Positions 5,117-11,091 of a stretch of DNA of 11,091 nucleotides are shown one piece after another. The DNA lies in the NCBI GenBank assembly GCA_015489285.1, contig WGAA01000182.1:1-11091 (forward strand), read 5' to 3'. Each line of letters begins with the position of its first letter. Within the stretch, counting starts at the first letter, position 1. Source of the stretch: Anaerolineae bacterium (lineage in GTDB: Bacteria; Chloroflexota; Anaerolineae; JAADDB01). The notes under the pieces are model-generated. The model was not told the DNA's origin and did no database searches. It worked only from the letters and a program-made list of their open reading frames with translations. A program made the translations under genes and the position numbers.

Positions 5117-6172
5117 CTAGCGCCGACTCAGCCACCGGGAGAGGGTCCGCATCAACGGGGGCCAGACGCGCATGTAAACCCCGTACAGGGGGGACATGGG
5201 CAGGTCCCAGGGCCCGATCCAGGGTTGGAACACGCCGCCGAACCCCAGCTTGAACCGGTAGACCCCCCACATGGGGTCCGTCTCCTCCAGGACATCGGGG
5301 GCGCCCCACATGTCGTACACAGTGCACCCCCGGGCGCGGGCCCGGCGTATCGCCTCCCACTGGAGGAGGTGGTTGGGCATGTGGCGACGGACGGGTCCCC
5401 CGGCCGACGCGCCGTACATGTACCAGGCCCTTTCCCCAAAGAAGAAGAGGATAAGCCCGGCAACGGGTTCCCCCTCCCACTCGGCCAGGAGGAGCACGGC
5501 CATGTCCCGGGAGAGAAAATGGCGCCACACCCGTTCGTAATACGCGTAGGGACGGATAAGGAACCCGTCCCGGCGTGCCGTCTCCGCGTAGAGGGCGTAG
5601 AACCGGGGCAAATCGGCCACATCCCCCTCGCGAACGCGGATCCCCCGGCGTCCGGCCAGGCGGATGTTATAGCGCCACTTGGGCTTCATGCGGGCGAGCA
5701 ACTCCTCCTCCGACCCCCGCAGGTCCAGGAGGACGGTGTTGCGGAACTGGATTGCCTCGGGCGAGGGCACCCACCCCAGGTCCCGCAATTGCTTCTGCAC
5801 CCGCTCCCCCTCGGGTGTCCGGGGGTCCACATCGGGGTCGATTTTGAGGAAGAGGAGGTGATGGGCCTCGGCCGCGTCGGCCAGCGCCCGCAGCACGGTG
5901 ACCACGTGAAGGGGATCCCCCCAGTCCAGGATGGGCCCCTTCGGCACGTACCCCACCGCGAGGGGGAGGGGATGAAGACGTCGGGTGAGCAGGAGGGCCT
6001 GCCCCACCGGCGTCCCCTGGAGGAGGACCCGCAAGGGATGGGCGCGCCATCCCGTCTGGCCCTTGACCTCCCCCCATTCCCACGTTTGAAGCACGTGGGG
6101 GTGGGGAAACATCAACAACCCCCGGTTCCACTCCTCACGTTGTGCGACGCGTTCGACCGTGTGGACGTTCAT
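5117..6172 (-). CDS. FemAB/FemX-like peptidoglycan cross-bridge aminoacyltransferase
   Basis: A 351-residue FemABX-family protein with tandem GNAT-like folds. These enzymes move an amino acid from aminoacyl-tRNA onto the peptide side chain of lipid II or related precursors at the inner face of the membrane. Visible motifs are LQTWEWGEVKGQTGW (28-42), the family signature KWRYNIRLAGRRG (165-177), YMYGAS (251-256), PNHLLQWEAI (266-275), YDMWGAPD (286-293) and YRFKLGFGG (305-313). No long coiled-coil insertion is present, so it resembles FemX or related members more than FemA. It is the last gene of a four-gene operon, and its ATG overlaps the epimerase stop (ATGA). Alanine dehydrogenase in the same operon hints that alanine is the residue added; this is an inference. 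The stop lies only 19 nt from the end of the convergent DprE2-like gene. Confidence 0.82.
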   Translation of the reverse strand: MNVHTVERVAQREEWNRGLLMFPHPHVLQTWEWGEVKGQTGWRAHPLRVLLQGTPVGQALLLTRRLHPLPLAVGYVPKGPILDWGDPLHVVTVLRALADAAEAHHLLFLKIDPDVDPRTPEGERVQKQLRDLGWVPSPEAIQFRNTVLLDLRGSEEELLARMKPKWRYNIRLAGRRGIRVREGDVADLPRFYALYAETARRDGFLIRPYAYYERVWRHFLSRDMAVLLLAEWEGEPVAGLILFFFGERAWYMYGASAGGPVRRHMPNHLLQWEAIRRARARGCTVYDMWGAPDVLEETDPMWGVYRFKLGFGGVFQPWIGPWDLPMSPLYGVYMRVWPPLMRTLSRWLSRR

Positions 6173-6636
6173 TTGATGGGAGGAAGGGCGGTCCAGTCGT
6201 AGCCGATATCCGGGTCATCGTGGGGGATGCGCCCCTCGTCCTCGGGATCGTACACCCGGGAGGTGATGTAGAAGAGATGGGCTTCGCCGCTGAGCACCTT
6301 GACGCCGTGGGCCACCCCCGGCGGGATCTTCAACACGATGGGATCGTAATTGTCCCCCATGTAGATTTCTTCGATGACCTTGTACGTGGGGGAATCGGGA
6401 CGGAGATCGCACAGGACCGCCTTGACGTTGCCGATGGGCACGTACCACCAGTCGACCTGTTTGTGGTGGATGTGCCAGGCCTTGGCCACGCCCGCGAACA
6501 TGCGGCTGTGACTCCACTGGCCGAACCCCTCGGCAAAGAAGGGGTCGGTCACCCGGATGATCTCCCGGAAGAACCCGCGCGCGTCGCGGTGCGTCACCAG
6601 CTCCTTTATCTCCACACCGTGGATCTTGCTCTCCAT
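6169..6636 (-). CDS. RmlC-like dTDP-4-dehydrorhamnose 3,5-epimerase family protein
   Basis: A 155-residue cupin-fold protein of the dTDP-sugar epimerase family, shorter than the usual RmlC of about 180 aa. Family features are RGFFREI (20-26), the histidine-rich AWHIHHKQVDWWYVPIGN (53-70), VAHGVKVLS (108-116), LFYITSRVYDPEDEGRIPHD (121-140) and a closing DIGYDW (143-148). Canonical RmlC has RGLHYQ where this has AWHIHHKQ, so the sugar specificity or even the reaction may differ. It is translated from within a tight operon: the start is 4 nt beyond the alanine dehydrogenase stop, with GGAGG (6650-6646) inside that gene's end, and its stop overlaps the FemX-like start. RmlB and RmlD are not in the window. 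It may act on the nucleotide sugar made by the nucleotidyltransferase of the operon. Confidence 0.8.
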   Translation of the reverse strand: MESKIHGVEIKELVTHRDARGFFREIIRVTDPFFAEGFGQWSHSRMFAGVAKAWHIHHKQVDWWYVPIGNVKAVLCDLRPDSPTYKVIEEIYMGDNYDPIVLKIPPGVAHGVKVLSGEAHLFYITSRVYDPEDEGRIPHDDPDIGYDWTALPPIK

Positions 6637-6640
6637 CCGA

Positions 6641-7759
6641 CTAGGCCTCCAGCAGGGTTTCTAAGGGGACGTAAGGGAGGTCGAAGGCCGCGGCAACGGC
6701 CGGGTAGGTGATGTGCCCTTTGTACACGTTCACCCCTTTGGCCAATCCCGGATCCTCCTGCACGGCCCGGAGGAACCCCTTGTTGGCCAGGGCCAGGGCG
6801 TAGGGCAGCGTCGCGTTGGAGAGGGCAAAGGTGGATGTGCGGGGTACGGCGCCGGGCATGTTGGCCACGCCGTAATGCAGCACCCCGTCCACGAAGTACG
6901 TGGGATTGCTGTGGGAGGTGGGGTGGATCGTCTCCACACATCCCCCCTGATCCACATCCACGTCCACGATGACGCTCCCCTCCTTCATCTCCCGCACCAT
7001 ATCCCGGGTCACGAGCTTGGGCGCACGCGCGCCCTTGATGAGCACCGCGCCGATGACCACGTCCGCGTACTTGACCGTCTCCGCGATGTTGTGGACGTTG
7101 GAGGCCAGGGTGGTCAGGCTGCCGTGGAGGATGTGGTCCAGGTAGCGCAGGCGCTCCAGGTTCTTCTCGATGAGGGTCACGTGGGCCCCCATGCCCAGCG
7201 CGATCTGCGCCGCGTTCGTGCCCACCGTCCCCCCGCCGATGATGAGGACGTCCGCGGGCCGAACCCCGGGAACCCCGGCGAAGAGCTTCCCCCGGCCGCC
7301 GTTCGTCTTCTGCAGGTAATACGCGGCGATCTGGACGGCCATACGTCCTGCCACCTCGCTCATGGGCGTCAACAGGGGCAGCCGCCCCTTCGCGTCCTCC
7401 ACCGTCTCATAGGCGATGGCCGTCGTCCCCGCCTTCAGCAACTGTTCCGTCACCTCCCGGGATGCGGCCAGGTGCAGGAAGGTGAACAGGATGAGATCCT
7501 CCCGCAGGAAGGGATACTCCGGGGGCAGGGGTTCCTTGACCTTGATGACGAGCTGGGACCGTTCCCACACTTCCGCGGCCGTGTCCAGCACCTGAGCACC
7601 GGCGAGACGGTACTCCTCGTCGCTGAAGCCGCTCCCCGCGCCTGCCTGACGTTCCACCAACACCGTGTGTCCCGCGTCCACCAGTGTGCGCACGCCACCG
7701 GGGGGCATGGCCACACGGAATTCCTGATCTTTGATCTCCTTGGGAATTCCGATGATCAT
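6641..7759 (-). CDS. ald: Alanine dehydrogenase
   Basis: A 372-residue protein of normal length for Ald, which interconverts L-alanine and pyruvate plus ammonia using NAD. Family residues fall at near-canonical positions: Arg15 (EFRVAM), Lys75 (VIKVKEP), His96 (FTFLHLA), Glu118 (AYETV), the nucleotide-binding loop IIGGGTVGTNAA (173-184), Asp270 (VDVDQGG) and VANMPGAVPRTST (298-310). The ATG at 7759 has AGGAGG 5 nt upstream. It lies 30 nt after the nucleotidyltransferase gene and 4 nt before the epimerase, so it is second in a four-gene operon. Placement with a FemX-like transferase, and near alanine racemase, points to a biosynthetic role in supplying alanine for the wall rather than catabolism. 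That role is inferred; the enzyme identity is very secure. Confidence 0.95.
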   Translation of the reverse strand: MIIGIPKEIKDQEFRVAMPPGGVRTLVDAGHTVLVERQAGAGSGFSDEEYRLAGAQVLDTAAEVWERSQLVIKVKEPLPPEYPFLREDLILFTFLHLAASREVTEQLLKAGTTAIAYETVEDAKGRLPLLTPMSEVAGRMAVQIAAYYLQKTNGGRGKLFAGVPGVRPADVLIIGGGTVGTNAAQIALGMGAHVTLIEKNLERLRYLDHILHGSLTTLASNVHNIAETVKYADVVIGAVLIKGARAPKLVTRDMVREMKEGSVIVDVDVDQGGCVETIHPTSHSNPTYFVDGVLHYGVANMPGAVPRTSTFALSNATLPYALALANKGFLRAVQEDPGLAKGVNVYKGHITYPAVAAAFDLPYVPLETLLEA

Positions 7760-7789
7760 GAAGTCCTCCTGGAATCGAAGGTTTTCCCC

Positions 7790-8776
7790 TTACTCCTCGA
7801 CCCACGACGTATCCACAATGTTGAGACGCTGGAAGGTGCCCCGAACGCGCGCCTTCGGCCCGATGATGGAATGTTCCACCAGCGCGGACTCGATGGTCGT
7901 TCCTTCGCCCACGATGGCGTCCCGCACCAGGGCATCCCGGATCACCGCGCCGTCCAGCACGGTGGCGTAGGGCCCGACGACGGCACGCTCGATGGTGACA
8001 CCTTCTCCCACGTACGAGGGGGGGATGACCACACCTTGCGGGAAGGAGAAACGGCCGTCATTGGCCGCGCCGTGGGCCAGCAGGTACCGGTTCGTGTCCA
8101 ATGTGGCCTCGATGGTCCCGCAATCCTTCCACACATCCACCTCCTGGGGGCGGAACAGGGCCCCGCGGTCGATCATGAGCTGCAGCGCGTCGGCCAGGTA
8201 ATATTCCCCTTTGGTCTGAATATCCCGGGCCAGGAGCTCCTCGATGGCCTCGACCAGTTGGCGCCCCTCCCGCAGCCAGTACAATCCGATGAGGGCCAGA
8301 CGGTGCTCCATCGTGTCCGGCTTCTCCACGAACCGCACGATCCGCCCCTCCTCATCGGTCATGGCAATGCCAAACCGTCGGGGATCCTCCACCTCCTTGA
8401 CGAAGGCAATGCCGTCCGCGTCCGTGGAGCGCACCACATCCAGGGAGCCATCCGCGATGGTGTCCACGAAGATGATGAAGAGGGGGCCGGAAAGGTAGTC
8501 CCGGGCCAGCCAGAGGGCGTGGGCTTGCCCTTTCAGTTCCCGCTGTTCCACGTACCGGGTCACGGGAAAGGTGTAATGGGTGTCCACGTACTCCGCGATC
8601 TGGTCCCCCATGTAACCGACGATGAAGATGGCCTCGTCGATATCGAACCCCTGGAAGCGGTCCAGAATGTGGGCCAGGACCGGTTTGCCCGCCACGTTGA
8701 TGAGGGGCTTCGGTCGGACGTACGTGTGAGGTCGCATACGTGTGCCGTAACCGGCAAGGGGGATTACCAGCTTCAT
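7790..8776 (-). CDS. Sugar-phosphate nucleotidyltransferase with hexapeptide-repeat tail
   Basis: A 328-residue protein that should join an NTP and a sugar 1-phosphate to give an NDP-sugar and pyrophosphate (glucose-1-phosphate thymidylyl/uridylyltransferase family). The N-terminal Rossmann domain has PLAGYGTRMRPHTYVRPKPL (6-25), ELKGQAHAL (80-88), the metal-binding FVDT (Asp105), FVEKPD (149-154) and VWKDCGT (215-221). From about 248 to 315 the spacing of V/I/A residues (VVIPPSYVGEGVTI, AVVGPYATV, AIVGEGTTI, SIIGPKARV) marks a left-handed beta-helix, as in archaeal or GlmU-like bifunctional enzymes, but its length is short for an acetyltransferase. I chose ATG 8776 (GGAGGAGACGCA before it); an upstream in-frame start at 8956 would run antisense through the divergent kinase gene. 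It is the first gene of the operon with ald, the epimerase and femX. Confidence 0.85.
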   Translation of the reverse strand: MKLVIPLAGYGTRMRPHTYVRPKPLINVAGKPVLAHILDRFQGFDIDEAIFIVGYMGDQIAEYVDTHYTFPVTRYVEQRELKGQAHALWLARDYLSGPLFIIFVDTIADGSLDVVRSTDADGIAFVKEVEDPRRFGIAMTDEEGRIVRFVEKPDTMEHRLALIGLYWLREGRQLVEAIEELLARDIQTKGEYYLADALQLMIDRGALFRPQEVDVWKDCGTIEATLDTNRYLLAHGAANDGRFSFPQGVVIPPSYVGEGVTIERAVVGPYATVLDGAVIRDALVRDAIVGEGTTIESALVEHSIIGPKARVRGTFQRLNIVDTSWVEE

Positions 8777-8804
8777 TGCGTCTCCTCCATTCCTCGAGAG
8801 TAAG

Positions 8805-8833
8805 TTGGGGACCCTTCCCCTCTTGATTATAAT
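8805..8833 (+). promoter_or_regulatory. Divergent promoter region with a self-complementary -10
   Basis: On the plus strand TTGGGG (8805-8810), 17 nt and a perfect TATAAT (8828-8833) precede the kinase gene, with a leader of about 35 nt. The octamer ATTATAAT (8826-8833) is its own reverse complement, so TATAAT can also be read on the minus strand (8831-8826), pointing at the nucleotidyltransferase operon with a leader of about 40 nt. No good minus-strand -35 is visible (TTCCGC at 8854-8849 is poor). Confidence 0.6.
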
Positions 8834-8876
8834 GGCGGGAAAGGAAATGCGGAAGAACGGGCCAGGAGAAGGGATT

Positions 8877-9572
8877 ATGGAGACACCCCAGTCGGAAGAA
8901 CGTTCGGTCACCCTCTTTCTCGTGCTTGCCGGGCCCTCGGGTGTGGGCAAGGCCACCCTGACGAAAGCACTCCTCCAACGTCACCCGGAAATCCACCGCC
9001 TCCACACGGTCACCACCCGCCCCCCACGCCCCGGGGAAAAGCCGGGGGACCAGTATGTGTTCGTGGACCGGGAGACTTTTTTGCGCATGCTGGAACGAGG
9101 GGAGCTCATGGAGAGCAGCCCCGTGTACAAGGACGGGAATTTGTACGGTATGCCCAACAAGATCCTCAACCAGGTGCCCCCGGACAAGGATATCGCCCTC
9201 ATCGAGGTGGACATCCGAGGCAAGGAGTTCCTGAAACGCCGCTACCCTGACTGCGTCACCGTTCTCATTGTGGCCCCCATCGAGGAGCTGGCCGAACGCC
9301 TGCGCCGACGGGATCCCCACATGTCCGACGAAGAATACCGCCGCCGTCTGACCACGGCGCTGGAATGGTTGCAGGCCGCCCCCACCTTCGACTACATCGT
9401 GGAAAATCCCCAGGGGGAAATGGAGAAGGCCCTGGCCGTGTTGGAGGCCATCCTGACGGCGGAGCTCCACCGGCCCCACCGCTACCTGCGCCGACACCCT
9501 ATCCTGAACGAGATGGGCGTCTTCGCCTCCGGGGAGGATCTCACAGGTACAGACGGGGCACCCGCGCGGTAA
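8877..9572 (+). CDS. Guanylate kinase family protein
   Basis: A 231-residue P-loop kinase of the guanylate kinase family, which phosphorylates GMP to GDP. It has Walker A GPSGVGKAT (19-27), the GMP-binding TVTTRPPRPGE (44-54, Arg48 and Arg51), DQYVFVDRETF (58-68), GNLYGMP (87-93), the EVDIRG strand (110-115), the lid region LRRRDPHMSDEEYRRRL (142-158) and Asp172-Tyr173 with Asn177. Differences from textbook Gmk are YKDGNLYG in place of the VHGNYYG-type segment, EVDIRG for EIDVQG, and about 30 extra C-terminal residues. It may be the housekeeping enzyme or a paralogue. I chose ATG 8877 (AGGAGA 7 nt upstream, downstream of the TATAAT) over an upstream TTG at 8805. Its end overlaps the convergent racemase gene by 32 nt. 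Confidence 0.85.
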   Translation: METPQSEERSVTLFLVLAGPSGVGKATLTKALLQRHPEIHRLHTVTTRPPRPGEKPGDQYVFVDRETFLRMLERGELMESSPVYKDGNLYGMPNKILNQVPPDKDIALIEVDIRGKEFLKRRYPDCVTVLIVAPIEELAERLRRRDPHMSDEEYRRRLTTALEWLQAAPTFDYIVENPQGEMEKALAVLEAILTAELHRPHRYLRRHPILNEMGVFASGEDLTGTDGAPAR

Positions 9573-10650
9573 GTCCCGTCGTGATCTCGTAGTTGATGGT
9601 TTGGGCCCAGTGGGCCACCTCTTCCGCGGTGATGTGCTCTTCCCCCTGGCGACCGATGACGACGACCTCATCCTCCACCCGGACTTCGGGAATGTGGGAG
9701 ACGTCGACGACGATCTGGTCCATGCTCACCCGACCGAGGATACGCGCCCGCCGTCCCCGGATCAGCACGGCCCCCCGGTTGGAGAGGATACGCGGGTACC
9801 CGTCCCCGTAGCCGATGGGCACGAGCGCGACCCGGGTCGGACGTTCGGTGATGAAGGTGCGCCCGTAGCCGATGCCCGTGCCCGAGGGCAGGGTGCGCAC
9901 TCGGGTCACCACGCTTTTCAGGGTGAGCACGGGACGCAGGGGGATGGGGCTCGGCCAGTCCGGGGAGGGGCGGAGCCCGTAGAGGGCAATGCCCGGTCGG
10001 ACCGCGTCCAGGTGGGCCTGGGGGAAACGCAGGGTCGCGGCGCTGTTACACGCGTGGCGCAGGGGGATGACGATGCCCCGCGCGTTCAACGTGTCCAGCA
10101 CGTCACGGAAGTGCCGAAATTGGCGGTACATAGGGGTCGGGTCGGCCTCATCGGCCGTGGCGAAGTGGGTGTAGATGCCCTCCACGTAGATGTGGGGCCG
10201 ACGGCGCAGCATGGCGATGAAGGGAAGTACGTCTTCCGGCGGTAGGCCGTAACGGCTGAGCCCTGTGTCCACTTTGACGTGCACGGGGTAGGGGGAGGTG
10301 GCTTGCGCGTCCAGGGCGCGGGCAAAGGCCGCGGTGTTCACCGTGGGGGTCAGGCGGTAGCGGATGAGGGTGCCGACGGCGTCCAGGGGGACGTAGCCCA
10401 GGACGAGGATGGGGACGTGGATGCCCGCGCGGCGGAGGGCAATCCCCTCCTCCAGGCGATGGACTGCGAGGCGCGTGGCGCCCGCGCGCAGGGCCGTGCG
10501 CGCGACGGGGACGGCTCCGTGGCCGTAAGCGTCGGCCTTGACGACCGCGATGAGTTCCACCCCCGTGCCCAGGACGCCGCGCAAGGCCCGCACGTTGGCT
10601 GCGAGCGCGGCCAGGTCGATTTCGGCCCATGTCACGTGCGTTCGGGGCAT
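9541..10650 (-). CDS. alr: Alanine racemase
   Basis: A 369-residue PLP enzyme converting L-alanine to D-alanine for peptidoglycan, of typical length. Numbered from ATG 10650: the PLP lysine is Lys38 (VVKADAYGHG), the substrate-binding segment is VKVDTGLSRYG with Arg133, then IYTHFATADE, HACNSAATL and VRPGIALYG. The catalytic tyrosine of the other face is Tyr262 (GIGYGRTF), followed by PIGYGDGYPR and SMDQIVVDV of the C-terminal beta domain. I chose ATG 10650 because GGGAGGGA stands directly upstream; an in-frame GTG at 10668 overlaps that ribosome site. The stop of the ComEA-like gene is 10 nt upstream, so the two are probably co-transcribed. The position of AVHRLEEG (His64) usually carries a small residue after AV; this is a minor oddity. 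Identity is secure. Confidence 0.95.
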   Translation of the reverse strand: MPRTHVTWAEIDLAALAANVRALRGVLGTGVELIAVVKADAYGHGAVPVARTALRAGATRLAVHRLEEGIALRRAGIHVPILVLGYVPLDAVGTLIRYRLTPTVNTAAFARALDAQATSPYPVHVKVDTGLSRYGLPPEDVLPFIAMLRRRPHIYVEGIYTHFATADEADPTPMYRQFRHFRDVLDTLNARGIVIPLRHACNSAATLRFPQAHLDAVRPGIALYGLRPSPDWPSPIPLRPVLTLKSVVTRVRTLPSGTGIGYGRTFITERPTRVALVPIGYGDGYPRILSNRGAVLIRGRRARILGRVSMDQIVVDVSHIPEVRVEDEVVVIGRQGEEHITAEEVAHWAQTINYEITTGLTARVPRLYL

Positions 10651-10660
10651 CGTCCCTCCC

Positions 10661-11091
10661 TCACTCACCGGATTCCCCCACCGTCACGTAAGGACGAATC
10701 TTCTCCAGGGTCGCCGGGCCGATCCCCTTGACCCGCAGGAGGTCTTCCACCCGACCGTAGGGACGCCCCTGAAGGATGCGTTCGGCCGTGGCCGGACCGA
10801 TGCCGGGGATGGCTTCCAGTTCCTTCAGGCTCGCCCGGTTGATGTCCAGGGGAAAGACGACGTTGTCCCGGCCCTCGTCCACGGTCATCTTCTTGTGGCT
10901 CCCCCGCGATGGCACGTGCACGTGTTGGCCGTCCCGCAGGGGGAGGGCCAGGTTGATCCGGGCGCGGTCCGCGTCCTCGGTCAACCCACCGGCAGCCCGA
11001 ACGAGGTCGGCGAGGCGACTGCCCTGGGGCAGGGAATACACGCCCGGCCGGGCAACCGCGCCGCTGATGTCCACCTGGATGGGAAGGGGGG
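10661..11091 (-). CDS. ComEA-like SLBB / helix-hairpin-helix DNA-binding protein (partial)
   Basis: The reading frame is open to the window edge, so the N-terminus is missing; 142 residues are visible. The GTG at 11074 is probably an internal valine, since the frame continues upstream (PLPIQ then VDISGAV). The first part is an SLBB-type domain (VDISGAVARPGVYSLPQGSR, then LADLVRAAGG, ending HVPSRG). After a polar linker comes a ComEA-type double helix-hairpin-helix: DINRASLKELEAIPGIGPAT and then RVEDLLRVKGIGPATLEKIR. ComEA proteins bind incoming DNA on the outside of the membrane during natural transformation, and the missing N-terminus would be expected to carry a membrane anchor. Its usual partner, comEC, is not visible; alanine racemase follows instead. 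A general HhH repair or adhesion role is possible. Confidence 0.85.
   Translation of the reverse strand, partial: PLPIQVDISGAVARPGVYSLPQGSRLADLVRAAGGLTEDADRARINLALPLRDGQHVHVPSRGSHKKMTVDEGRDNVVFPLDINRASLKELEAIPGIGPATAERILQGRPYGRVEDLLRVKGIGPATLEKIRPYVTVGESGE

Noticed and set aside
5225..6202. A 325-codon open frame on the plus strand
   Set aside because: It is the antisense shadow of the FemX-like gene, which has a coupled start and family motifs.
6713..8803. A 696-codon open frame on the plus strand
   Set aside because: It is the antisense shadow of ald and the nucleotidyltransferase, which both have complete family motifs and ribosome sites. Its translation is rich in His, Gly and Arg with no recognisable domain. 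Long shadow frames are expected in GC-rich DNA.
8805..8876. TTG start for the kinase gene at 8805
   Set aside because: It precedes the TATAAT box, so it would not be in the transcript. ATG 8877 has a proper ribosome site.
8777..8956. Longer N-terminus for the nucleotidyltransferase (start at 8956)
   Set aside because: The extra 60 residues are antisense to the kinase start and cross its promoter. MKLVIPLAGYGTR at 8776 is the expected family N-terminus and has GGAGGAG before it.

Overview
The window is about 11 kb of GC-rich bacterial chromosome. The secreted helical protein, the FemAB-type transferase, the nucleotidyltransferase with a hexapeptide-repeat tail and the heptanucleotide repeats between genes together suggest a Chloroflexota bacterium (Anaerolineae-like, perhaps thermophilic). 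That placement rests on general resemblance and is moderate at best. No tRNA, rRNA, CRISPR array, transposase or phage gene was seen.

Left part (1-2950). All genes here are on the minus strand. Reading 5' to 3' they are a small exported helical protein (start 2325), an ECF sigma factor (start 1683) and its zinc-finger membrane anti-sigma factor (ATGA overlap). About 350 nt further on is the start of an exported or membrane-anchored protein cut by the window edge. A close match to an ECF-type promoter (TGAAAC-N17-CGTATT) lies upstream of the exported protein, so this looks like a self-contained, probably autoregulated envelope-stress module. It is flanked on both sides by non-coding tracts (about 165-477 and 2409-2940) built from degenerate heptanucleotide repeats with an ACG every 7 nt. 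The right-hand tract is interrupted by a cluster of four hairpins.

Middle (2958-5097). A plus-strand two-gene operon encodes a DprE1-like FAD oxidoreductase and a DprE2-like short-chain dehydrogenase. In mycobacteria this pair epimerises polyprenyl-phosphoryl ribose to the arabinose form. The DprE1-like protein appears to have threonine where the benzothiazinone-reactive cysteine sits.

Middle-right (5117-8776). A tightly packed minus-strand operon, convergent with the DprE pair, encodes in order a sugar-phosphate nucleotidyltransferase, alanine dehydrogenase, an RmlC-like epimerase and a FemAB/FemX-like aminoacyltransferase. The theme is cell-envelope sugar and peptidoglycan cross-bridge synthesis plus alanine supply.

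Right part (8777-11091). A guanylate-kinase-family gene diverges from that operon across a 100-nt region holding a self-complementary ATTATAAT element that could act as a -10 on both strands. It converges with, and overlaps by 32 nt, an alanine racemase gene on the minus strand. A ComEA-like SLBB/helix-hairpin-helix DNA-binding protein lies just upstream of the racemase and runs off the window. Alanine dehydrogenase, alanine racemase and the FemX-like enzyme lie within 5.5 kb, which suggests locally clustered alanine and D-alanine wall metabolism.
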